Of a stretch of DNA of 64,000 bases, positions 55,637 to 64,000 are shown piece by piece. The notes beneath the pieces are model-generated. The model saw only the letters and a program-made list of their open reading frames with translations, was not told the DNA's origin and ran no database searches. How positions within the stretch are numbered: position 1 is the stretch's first letter; each line of letters begins with the position of its first letter. Both the position numbers and the translations under genes were made by a program. This DNA is from Schizophyllum amplum (taxonomy: Eukaryota; Basidiomycota; Agaricomycetes; Agaricales; Schizophyllaceae), in NCBI GenBank assembly GCA_007026445.1, contig VDMD01000014.1:248001-312000 (forward strand), given 5' to 3'.

Positions 55637-57268
55637 TCAATTCTCTTCAAGACAGAGTTTCAATTTCAGCCCTCGCGCCTTTGCCGCCTCGAGGACGGCC
55701 CTGTCGTAAAAAGGTGCTGGCTGGTCGATGTCTAGCACTTTCAGGGTACCAGCTCGTGAAACGACCATATCATCTAGCTTCCCGCGAGAGCGGCACCGGC
55801 ACTCGCCCAGCGCCAGAGCTTCGAGCTGTGGCAGAAATCGTGTCTTGTCATCAAACACCAACATCTCCGCGAGCTTGTCGTCGAATGTGGCCTGCACGAA
55901 CGATAGCTCTTTGACGTCTTGCAGAGCATCGAGGCGGATGATATCCATGAACACGTCCTGCCAGCTGTTCCGACAGTAAAAACTGGTAAGCCGCGCTGGA
56001 GAGCTGGCCAGCATGTCCTTGACAGCCGTCCATATGCGAGACCGGGATGCTGAAGTTGCGTACGGCGTGGTAGAAAAGTCGTAGACGGCAAGATGGCGCA
56101 ATTGCGGCGCGTCGAGGAGGCGGAAGAACTGTACTCCCATGCGCATATTGTTCACGACGGCGAGGGTATGGAGACAGGGCGCAAAAGCGCGGCGGCGCGG
56201 CAGCGTCGCCGCGTCCATACCATGAACTAGAGCGCTTGTCCGCGCCAAGCAGTCAACGTGAAGGACCTCAATGCACGGGTGGGCTTGCAGAAGATCGAGT
56301 ACTTCCAACACGCCGATCTTCCGATGCCAGAGATTGACTGTTCGTATATGATCCCAGACAGCGGGAATCTCATTGGGACGGAGCAGGAAGTCATATTCAG
56401 AGTCAAGAGTGACACACCGCAGGGCCGGTGATGACATAGCCCAGTTCCAAAAAGCTCTGCAAGTGCTTTGTTGTTGGCCTTGGTGGCGCAGCAGGGCCGC
56501 TGACTCCAGTTGAGGGGCCGCTGGCGCTGGATACTCTGCAGACCCGGGTAAAGGATGTAGAGTCTGCATCCAGGTTGAGAGATTGCTGATATCCAGAACC
56601 ACCTCCCGCCATCGCCGAGTATGGGGCATCAGGACACGGAGCATGCCGTCGAACAGCGCGGCCTCGCGGGTGTCAGTAAAGGCCTCCATCGACGACGCGC
56701 GTACGCGGATGACAAGGGGGAGATCTTTCGAGCGCGCGACGTGCAGCGCGGCCCAGCGCAGCTGACAAGGTGCATCGAGCCTGCCCGCAATGATACGATT
56801 CCAGAGCATGGGTGTACTGATTGCGACCACCCTCCAGTGCGCGCAGACCGCGGTCAGAACCATGGGCGACGGGAGGAATATGGGTGGAGGGACGAACATG
56901 CGCGCAGGGAAGGCAAGAGTTGTCTGAGGCGCTGTGGGCACGGAGATACACGCAGCATCCTCTGAGATGGCTGATGCGATCGTGCCGTTGCGATGCCAGC
57001 GGAACGTGTTGCCGCATCGTGAGCTGGTGAAAGCTTTCGACCAGAAGACGTCGGGAGAAGGGAGTGTGTGGAAGAAGATTTCGACGAGCAGTTCGACGGG
57101 GAGGTGGTTGATCGGAGGGACGTGGTCGGGTGGGAGGTCATCGTGTATAGCATCAGGGCGGCCGGCCATAACCGGACTCGTTGGCGGGCTCAGAGAAGGC
57201 AGCTTGACCAGATGCGCGCCATGCGGGATGACGCGAGGTAGCAACGAGGGAAATACTAGTACTGACAT
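55637..57268 (-). CDS. F-box protein B
   Basis: A single-exon frame from an ATG at 57268 encodes 543 residues. The F-box is PPINHLPVELLVEIFFHTLP, followed by SPDVFWSKAF and VLTAVCAHWRVVAISTPMLW. The leucine-rich C-terminal part parallels F-box protein A throughout (RCVTLDSEYDFLLRPNEIPA, CIEVLHVDCLARTSALV, LRHLAVYDF). It lacks A's single intron and has a shorter N-terminal extension. Intergenic sequence 5' of it also matches sequence 5' of gene A, so gene and upstream flank were duplicated together in inverted orientation. Confidence 0.88.
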   Translation of the reverse strand: MSVLVFPSLLPRVIPHGAHLVKLPSLSPPTSPVMAGRPDAIHDDLPPDHVPPINHLPVELLVEIFFHTLPSPDVFWSKAFTSSRCGNTFRWHRNGTIASAISEDAACISVPTAPQTTLAFPARMFVPPPIFLPSPMVLTAVCAHWRVVAISTPMLWNRIIAGRLDAPCQLRWAALHVARSKDLPLVIRVRASSMEAFTDTREAALFDGMLRVLMPHTRRWREVVLDISNLSTWMQTLHPLPGSAEYPAPAAPQLESAALLRHQGQQQSTCRAFWNWAMSSPALRCVTLDSEYDFLLRPNEIPAVWDHIRTVNLWHRKIGVLEVLDLLQAHPCIEVLHVDCLARTSALVHGMDAATLPRRRAFAPCLHTLAVVNNMRMGVQFFRLLDAPQLRHLAVYDFSTTPYATSASRSRIWTAVKDMLASSPARLTSFYCRNSWQDVFMDIIRLDALQDVKELSFVQATFDDKLAEMLVFDDKTRFLPQLEALALGECRCRSRGKLDDMVVSRAGTLKVLDIDQPAPFYDRAVLEAAKARGLKLKLCLEEN

Positions 57269-57950
57269 TTCCAGACCCGTCGGACAGCGACACTGCAGAC
57301 CACGTTAGCTGAGTTTGCGGCAACTGAGCAGTTGACTGACCTCACCGGATGAGCGCCGCGATAGCTAGTTGAATAGACGAGCGCCGCGGTAGCCTGGTGG
57401 ACGAGCGCCGCGGTAGCTAAACAGATGAACGCCGCACCAGGCGTGCGATGGCAGGTGTGGTGAGAGGACGGTGTGATGGGCCTGCATCATCCTCAGATGT
57501 ACGTTATAAAGGGCCATGTCGTCGTCGAACAAAGCCATGGCGTGACGTTAAGCATGAGAGAACAAGTCCTGCCATTCTAGGACGACTTCGCAGCCTTCCT
57601 GAGATGACACACGTCGCAGCCTAACCCGTTCGGGAAACAAAGGGATGCGTTCCACTTACCCGTCACCACGTCAGTCCAGTGTGGGAAGATTCGTTTCGAT
57701 GCATGCCCGAGTTAAGGTTGTTCAATGAGCTTCAGCCTAGCCGCTTCGAAGAGCTGCAATCTCGAACCGCCGTTTGCTTCGCCAACCACAAGCCCGAAGA
57801 CGCACCAAGACTCCGCAAGCCCTGGCGTGGACACGATGAACGACGAGCATGGTTTTATTCATCAATACATATTGTAGGGGTGTACGCAAGTGCGCAATCA
57901 TCTACCGAGGGAGTCAAGTCAGCGTGTGAAGGGAAGGAAGTATCATAGAC
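57269..57950. other. Intergenic with the second copy of the duplicated flank
   Basis: Contains short GAGCGCCGCGGTAGCT-type direct repeats at about 57350-57440, a TATAAAGGG at about 57506 on + with no gene to drive, and the inverted duplicate of the 49.1-kb segment. Confidence 0.5.
57555..57650 (-). repeat. Duplicated segment, copy 2 (inverted)
   Basis: On the minus strand it reads TCCCTTTGTTTCCCGAACGG, GTTAGGCTGCGAC, then AGAATGGCAGGACTTGTTC. This is the same order as at 49088-49185, with a longer spacer between the second and third blocks. Confidence 0.8.
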
Positions 57951-59188
57951 TCACGAGTAGTCGTTGTCCTGGATGCGTCGCAGCTCGTTCCAGTCCTTTC
58001 CCAGATGAAATATCTCGGGTAGGCGTTCCCACGTTTTCTGTCGCCCCTCGCGGAATATGTTCTTCACGTTCACCCAACAGGCCTCGCATACCACAGCCTT
58101 GACGTTCAAAAAATCCTCGTGGACAAAGATAAACACTCGGTATGGCTGCCGACGATAGTTCTTTGATCCCGCCTCTACAGAGCAGTTGCCGGACGCCTGG
58201 CACGTTTCAGCTGGGGTGAAGAAGTGCGGGAAGGGGAACATGTCATCGGCCTGTGCCGTCAGCAAGCCGAGCGTTCCGTGGCACAGGTCGGCCTTGTCCT
58301 GCGTCGTGAGAGAGGGCATGGCGTAGATGGACTCGGTTTTTGAGGATATGGTTAGGTAGCTGGCGAGGATGAGGAACGCGGATGGTAGCAGCGCCAGAAG
58401 GTTGAGCTCCCGGGCGAGGCTGATCATGGCGCCGCACTGACTGGGCCTTATGCCAGGAAAGTCTTTTGGGAAAGTCCATGTCGCGCCGGAGGGGAAGTAG
58501 CAAGACAAGATGCCGATGCATCGTTTGCGGTAGGAGGTGATGAGGTATTTGACTGCGAGGCGCAGGATGCCGGATATGAGGGGGAAGCTGTCCTTGAGCT
58601 CCTGCGAGGCGAGGGCTTCGAAGCTGCGGGATGTCAGTGCGGGTTGCGCGGGATGATTGTGCGGATTGTCAACGCACTACATGGTGTCGTACATGGCATC
58701 CAGGAGGTGGACCCCAGTCAACGCTTCTGTCTCCCTCTAGCCGTACAATGGGGCATCCCTCCACTTGCTCTTCCCCCTCGGGTTGCGGCACGCTGAAGAG
58801 ATCCTTGAAGAAGTCCGAATGCCTTTCTAAGATCTGTGCCGCGCGTCAGCTTGACTATACTTGTCGTCGTGAGCCGCCCTTGTCGTCATGATCATCACGC
58901 GAGCTTTCGTACCGTTTGGTGGACCCGGAAGAGGACGTCGTCGACGTGCAGCACGATAGAGCCGTCGCGGTACCAGTGCGTGCCGTGACGACTCGCGGCG
59001 GCGATGGAGCTCTCGCCGGTTGTCGCGGAGTTCTCCCCGCCGTTTGTCGCGGAGGTCCCCCCACCATTCGTCGCGGAGGTGTCCCCACCGTTTGTCACAG
59101 AGGTCTCCCCGCCGTTTGTCACGAAGGCTCCCACATCGTCAGTCCTCTGGCGTTTAGCAGGCCGTGCGCAGGGCTCTGACGGAGTCAT
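57951..59188 (-). pseudogene. BTB/POZ-domain protein 4, frameshifted in exon 2
   Basis: Homologous exons are 59188-58913, 58833-58681 and 58623-57951. Exon 2 is 153 nt, whereas the equivalent exon is 152 or 155 nt in the paralogues, so it cannot connect in phase to exon 3. The cause is one extra base in the run at 58712-58715: GACTGGGGTCC here against GACTGGGTCC in BTB2. Exon 1 also carries an in-frame minisatellite (TNGGxTSA repeats) between KRQRTDDVGAF and HWYRDGSIVLHVDDVLFRV. Exon 3 is otherwise intact (ALASQELKDSFPLISGILRL to ERLPEIFHLGKDWNELRRIQ). Either a recent pseudogene or a one-base assembly error. Confidence 0.75.
59019..59126 (-). repeat. 24-bp coding minisatellite in BTB gene 4
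   Basis: About four to five imperfect 24-base units encode TNGGETSV, TNGGDTSA, TNGGGTSA and TNGGENSA. Unit length is a multiple of three, so copy-number change keeps the frame. Confidence 0.85.
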
Positions 59189-59729
59189 ACTAGAGATGGG
59201 GAGAGGGGGGTGAGGGGAGGAGGGGGAGGGGGGAGGAGGACGAGGAGGAGGCGCGAGGTTGGTTAGACTAGTCTCCCCTAGGAAAACACAAAGGAATCCG
59301 AATAAGATCGGGCGCGCCACTCGGGCAACTCGGGCCGATGATATGCTGGCGGTATGCTGCTGAGCACCGTATGCAAGAGGTTGAGCGGTATGCGTGACTG
59401 CGATTCGGACAATTCGAGGCCAAGACACTTGGAATTCTGGAAGACACTTGGAAGACGCAGAACAGGCGTGTTCATACCTAAAGCATGTATCACACTCAAA
59501 GCATGATTCACACTCAAAGCTTGGGCTAGGCGTAAGAATTGGGATCGATTACGGGTCGTTCTGACCTGGGAAGTAAGTACTACTAATGTTTTGAAAGTTT
59601 GGGACGTTTTGAAGGTTTGGGACTGCCGCTCCCTTCACTCCCACCTACACCCACTCCTACATACACCCTACACCCTTCACCCTCCCACATCCCACCTCAC
59701 ACCCCCTTCACCCACACCTCACACCCTAC
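59189..59729. other. Intergenic
   Basis: No gene seen. It contains GGAGG-rich sequence just upstream of BTB4 and CACCC-rich sequence at 59640-59730, on the 3' side of the cyclophilin gene. Short direct repeats (CTCAAAGCATG, ACACTTGGAAG) occur near 59430-59520. Confidence 0.45.
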
Positions 59730-61053
59730 TTACACCTCGCCACACGCCCCGATCGCGACCTTCGCCTGCGGCGTGCCGCTGTTCGTGCCCTTGCTCTCGA
59801 TGGCCTTGACGACGTCCATGCCTAAAGGGGGGTGAGTTAGTAAAGGAGGACGCATTTCGGCTGGCAGGGGAAGAGGAAGGCTGCGCGGTGGACGAGGAGG
59901 GACGCTGCGCGGTGGACGAGGAGGGACGCTGTGCGGAGGGCGAGGAGGGACATTGGACAGTAGGGATATGATTTTGTAGACGGAAACCTATGAACTGGAG
60001 AAAGGACAAAAACTTACCCTCGACAACCTCGCCGAACACGACGTGCTTGCCGTCGAGCCATGGGGTCGGGATCGTGGTGATGAAGAACTGGGGGAAGGGA
60101 GGTTGTTAGCTCTCTATTGCAGGTAGTGAGAGGGCGTATAGTGAGAGGGGGGGAGTCAGCGCTCTCGCGCGGGTAGTAGGGTGAGCGCACTCTCGCGGGT
60201 AGTGGGGCCTGCAATGGTGAGGTTGCGACACAGACACGCGGGGAGCTTGCGACGTAGACAACGCGGGATGGTCGCGACGCAGACACGCGGAAGATCACGA
60301 TAGAGCCTGCGACATAGAGCTCGTCGGAGCCTTAACGCACCTGCGAGCCGTTCGTGTTCGGACCAGCGTTCGCCATGGAGAGCAGGCCGGGGCGCGTGTG
60401 TTTGATCTTGAAGTTCTCGTCTGTGGGGAGGAGTAAGTGGGTGAGTGAGAGGGGTTAGTGATTGAGTGGGTAGGAGGAGAAGGGAAGGGGACGGGGTAGG
60501 CAGAGGCGGCTCACGCACCATTGAACTTCGCGCCGTAGATGGACTTGCCGCCTGTGCCGTTGAAGTTCGTGAAGTCGCCGCCCTGGATCATGAACTGGGC
60601 GGCGTTAGCGACGGTGGTGAAAAAAGAAGAGGGAAGATAGCGGGGGACGTACTGAAGGGATGATGCGGTGAAAAATGCTGCCGGCGAAGCCGAAGCCGGG
60701 CTTCCCGGTCGCCAGCTCGCGGAAGTTCTGCGCCGTCTTAGGCACGACGTCGTCGTAGAGCTTGAACGTGATCCGTCCGGAGGGCTTGTCGTCGACGGTG
60801 ACGTCGAACTGGGGCCAGGCATGAGACTATGCTCGGTTAAGTTAAGGGATGTAGCTGGTGACGCACGAAGACATTGGAGGCTCTGTACATTATCCTAGTT
60901 CAGCAAGCCTTCCATTGCGCATAGTGTAGGTTACACGCACGCTTTGCTGCCGCCTGCGGCGTTCAACAACAGACGGGACGTTGAGAAGTTGCGCGCCTGG
61001 GAGCGCATGTTGCCCATTTGAGGGCGTACGACGGACGTGAAGGCGCGAGACAT
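59730..61053 (-). CDS. Mitochondrial cyclophilin (peptidyl-prolyl cis-trans isomerase)
   Basis: Catalyses cis-trans isomerisation of Xaa-Pro bonds during folding. Exons 61053-60941, 60882-60867, 60808-60653, 60594-60519, 60420-60341, 60087-60018 and 59821-59730 total 200 residues. The second exon is only 16 nt and supplies ASNVF. The first ~35 residues ([20 protein letters not shown], then [10 protein letters not shown]) are basic and Ser-rich without acids, a typical matrix-targeting presequence, so this is probably the mitochondrial isoform. The cyclophilin core is complete: [39 protein letters not shown] (catalytic Arg, Phe, Gln), [17 protein letters not shown] and [20 protein letters not shown] (including the cyclosporin-contacting Trp and His). 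The usual IPQF is IPSF here. The last intron is 196 nt. Confidence 0.95.
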
Positions 61054-61507
61054 GGTGGCGAGAAGAGAGTTGTGAAGGTAAGTACAGAACTTGGGACGCG
61101 GAAGAAGACGCGATGTATTTATTTTTCCCGCGGACTCGGGGCACTCGGTCCGATGGTTACGTGACGATACGCATGACCGAGAAAGAATGTGACTGGTCGC
61201 GTGCGTTACGCGCTCGATTTCCGACACCCGGCGAGTACTTGCGCGCTCGAGGCTGTCTCCACCTCGGAACGCGCGCTGTCCATTAGACATAACATCGAGA
61301 ACGGACGTCAGAACAGAACCGCTGGCGTACGACAATGTGAGATAAATACAACGCATGGGTTGCGACCCTAACTAATCCCCTTCGCCCCCTCGCACCCTTC
61401 ATCCCTCCTCTCCCTTCCCCCTTCCCCTCTCTCTCCCTCCATCTTCTCGCCCTATGAACACAAGAAAAACGAAGCATAACTACGTCCGAAAAATTCTCCT
61501 TCACAAC
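61054..61507. other. Intergenic
   Basis: Upstream region of the cyclophilin gene and 3' flank of the RING gene. A pyrimidine-rich stretch on + (CCCTC-type) spans about 61377-61450. Confidence 0.45.
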
Positions 61508-63938
61508 CTACGTCCGAAAAATCCTCAACAACCTCTGTTCCGTCACGATCCTTGTCCTGCACAACGGGCACTCGCGCGTGCTGCGCATGATGAGGCCGGC
61601 GCAGGGGGCGCAGAGGGCGAGGTGGCTGGGTGAGGGCGTGGTTAGTAGGGTGTAGGAGGGGTCAATCGGAGGACGAGAAAAACAAACTCGGAGGAAGAGA
61701 AAAAAATACTCGGAGGAAGAGCAAAATACTCAGACGAAGAGGACAAAACTTGGCCGAAGAGAAAAACAGACTCGGGGGAAGAGGACAAAACTTGGGACGA
61801 AGAAAAAAGAACCCAGACGAAGGAGACAAAACTCAGACGAAGGAGACAAAACTCAGACGAAGGAGACAAAACTCAGACGAAGAGAAAAGAACTCAGACGA
61901 GAAGAAAAGGACTCGAGGGAAGAGGAAGCGGGCCAAAAAGACAATCAAAGACAACAGAAATTTAAAAAGAAAGACAACAGAAAATTGAAAAGAAAGAAAA
62001 ACAACAAAACCATCGCCCAACTCACCCACAGTCCACGATCGCCAACACCGCGTCCTCGTCCTGGCACACAACGCAGAGGCCGGAGCGCTCTGCGTGGGAT
62101 TGGTGCGGGGGGAGTTTGGTTGTTGCTGATGGTTTGGCTGTTGCTGACGGGGTATTGGGTGGGGAAGGCGCACGCGCGTCGTCCGTTGCGAACGTACGCG
62201 CGTCATCCATCGTTGACGCATGCGCGTTCGTTTGTGACGGGTTGGCCGCGGAATCCGCGGGTGGCGACGCCGCGCGCACCACCTCGGGCGGTTTATCCTC
62301 TTCGAATTCCTCACTCTGCCTCTCCCTCCTTCCCTCCTCATCCGCCTCCCACCTCTCCTGTTCCTCCCTCTCCCTCTCCGCCTGCATCCTGCACCCTTCC
62401 TCCCACTCCCTCTCCCGCCTGAATTCTTCCTGCCGGTCCAGTTCCTCCAACTCCCGCCTGCTCTGCTCCATCGCCCTATCCACCCTGTCTTGCTGCGCCG
62501 CCCTCTCCCTCCTCAGCTCCTCCGCCTCCCGCTGATGCCTGTCCAGCTCCGCCGCCCTCTCCTCCCGTACAAAAACTTTGACGCGCGCCACCAGGTCGGA
62601 CTTCTCGAGCGCCTGGCCCGTGGGGACGTGCGCGGTGCGGAGGACCTCTTTCAGCGCTCCGATCCCTAGCCTTGCGATGTCCGCGTCTGACATGGATAGG
62701 AGCGTGGGCAGGTCGGGCGCGGGTTGGGGTGGTCTTGATGCTTGTGGCGGGGATGGTCTTGTTAGCGGTATTTGAGGGGGTCTTGTCGATTGAGGCGGAG
62801 GTGGTCTGGATGGAGGTTGAGGGCGAGATTGAGGTGGTGGTGGTCTGGATGCTTGTGGACGTGAGTGAGGCGGTGACTGAGCTGGACGTGAGGGTCCCGA
62901 AGGTGAAGGCCGGGTTTGTTGTGGCGGAGAACCTGGCGGTGGCGCGTAGCGTGCGTCCGGACGCGTCTGACGGGGAGGAGGTGGGCCCGGCGGTGGCGCA
63001 TATCTCGGCTCATCCCGACGCGTTTGCTGAGGCTCATCCGGTGCCAGATCCGGCCTCGCAAACTCCGGCCTCGTACTTCTCGCCACCGGAGGAGGCGCCA
63101 CTGTCGGCGGCTCCGGCCTGGTGGAGAACAACCCCCTCGGTCGTCCGGAGTCGGCGTGCTTGGGGACAGAGTGCCTGCGGTAGTAGCGCTCGTTCTCCAG
63201 GCCCAGGCAGCCGTTCTGGCCCCGGGCGCTAACCATGAGGTCAACGAGATCGCGCTTCTCGACGGCGGAGTGGGCGCCGCGGAGGGCGTAGGCGGTGACG
63301 TAGCGTTTGAGCTTGGCGAGGGGAGGGCGGCGAGGGCGGTGCGTGGGAGGGCGGTGACTGGGGGGTGGGTTAGAGTAAGGACGTGAAGGGGATCAGTAGC
63401 GCACGCACTGTTGAGGAATTCGATGCAGAAGGAGCAGACCTGGACGACGTCGTAGCCTGCGTTGCCGCCGGAGCGGGTTTCGCGCGGCATGAGCGCCTGG
63501 TAGTCGGAGCAGGAGTGGCAGTAGGAGTAGCCGCAATGGTTGCAGTGGCGGGAGCGGGTGAAGATGATGTTGAATTCCTGAGGGGCTGGGGGGTTAGTGT
63601 GTGGCGTGCGGCCGGGTCGGAGGGGGTAAGGGAGAGTGGATGCGTGGCGAGATGGGTGGCCGAGATCACTATAAGAGAAACGCACAGAAGATTAGAGGAT
63701 AGCGAGGGGAAGGTGAGAGCAGGATGGATGCAGAGTGGTCTGGGACAGGCGCACGCACCTTGTTGCACTTCCTGCACGCGATCTCCGCGCGGCCTGTATC
63801 GCTCGGCGGCGGTGGTGGCCCGCTGAGCAACGGCATCCCGCGTGGAGCGTTCATCGGGGGCACAGTGATGCGCAGAGGTCGCGAATGGCGGGAGAGAGGA
63901 GATGAAGCGCCTTCGTCGCCGATGGCAGCATCGGTCAT
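61508..63938 (-). CDS. FYVE/SAP/RING E3 ubiquitin ligase, RNF34/RFFL-like
   Basis: Exons 63938-63759, 63577-63405, 63357-62026 and 61625-61508 join in phase for 600 residues. The FYVE-like zinc finger spans exons 1-2 (CRKCNK, then RSRHCNHCGYSYCHSCS, then VCSFC), but lacks the full R(R/K)HHCR signature, as in RNF34. A SAP-like segment follows (LAKLKRYVTAYALRGAHSAV with EKRDLVDLM). Next is a long Pro-rich region with TRP repeats, a second SAP-like motif (IARLGIGALKEVLRTAHVPT), a Glu/Arg-rich coiled coil (~residues 400-500) and the C-terminal RING (CVVCQDEDAVLAIVDCGH, CAPC, CPLC). This order matches animal RNF34/RFFL, membrane-associated E3 ligases. The RING is split by a 400-nt intron holding a minisatellite. 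Substrates unknown. Confidence 0.88.
61671..61920 (+). repeat. Intronic minisatellite in the FYVE/RING gene
   Basis: Purine-rich repeats of 18-20 bases. The period is exactly 20 between 61811 and 61880 (CAGACGAAGGAGACAAAACT), with degenerate copies on both sides. On the sense (minus) strand it is pyrimidine-rich. Confidence 0.85.
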
Positions 63939-64000
63939 CGGTTAGCCCAGCCGGATGACTAACTCGGGAGGTCGGTCCGAGGCGGCGGCCTCGTCCCGGC

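Noticed and set aside
57501..57510. TATAAAGGG as a promoter
   Set aside because: It is on the plus strand with no plus-strand gene within reach downstream.

Overview
The window is nuclear DNA of a filamentous basidiomycete, most likely an agaricomycete. Genes are dense, on both strands, and split by many 45-60 nt GT-AG introns. Gene families point the same way: a DUF6589-type protein, a RecQ-like helicase, small BTB and F-box families, a TOK-type K+ channel and a 959-aa cytosolic beta-mannosidase. Exon coordinates were derived by hand from splice sites and reading phase. No homology search was run, so family names rest on recognised motifs.

Layout. (1) 1-5.9 kb: a RecQ-like helicase open at the left edge, tail to tail with a 1302-aa DUF6589-type protein. 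(2) 5.9-10.5 kb: gene-poor. (3) 10.5-15.9 kb: a TOK-type two-pore K+ channel with an apparent one-base frameshift, a Kelch/MYND protein and an intron-containing tRNA-Lys(CTT). (4) 15.9-18.7 kb: gene-poor with homopolymers. (5) 18.7-28.1 kb: the most unusual block, with a HECT-like ubiquitin ligase, a predicted 2-oxoglutarate/Fe(II) dioxygenase, an unknown protein on the opposite strand and a DDE integrase. It looks like a large mobile element or its remnant. (6) 28.1-32.9 kb: a 584-bp non-autonomous DNA transposon with near-perfect inverted repeats and TA flanks, abutting a 5'-truncated, frameshifted LINE. (7) 34-41.2 kb: a dual-specificity phosphatase, a hypothetical protein, a nucleotidyltransferase-like protein and a GPI-anchored Ser/Thr-rich wall protein. 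(8) 41.9-45.9 kb: a 17-exon GH2 beta-mannosidase. (9) 45.9-59.2 kb: a local expansion of four BTB genes and two F-box genes with a duplicated inverted intergenic segment. (10) 59.7-63.9 kb: a mitochondrial cyclophilin with a 16-nt microexon and an RNF34-like FYVE/SAP/RING E3 ligase with a minisatellite in its last intron.

Themes. Housekeeping genes alternate with mobile-element debris. Ubiquitin-related functions recur: a HECT-like protein, a RING E3, and BTB and F-box proteins that could act as substrate adaptors. The 18.7-28.1 kb block is the best candidate for an undescribed system, because it places a ubiquitin ligase fold and a dioxygenase beside an integrase.
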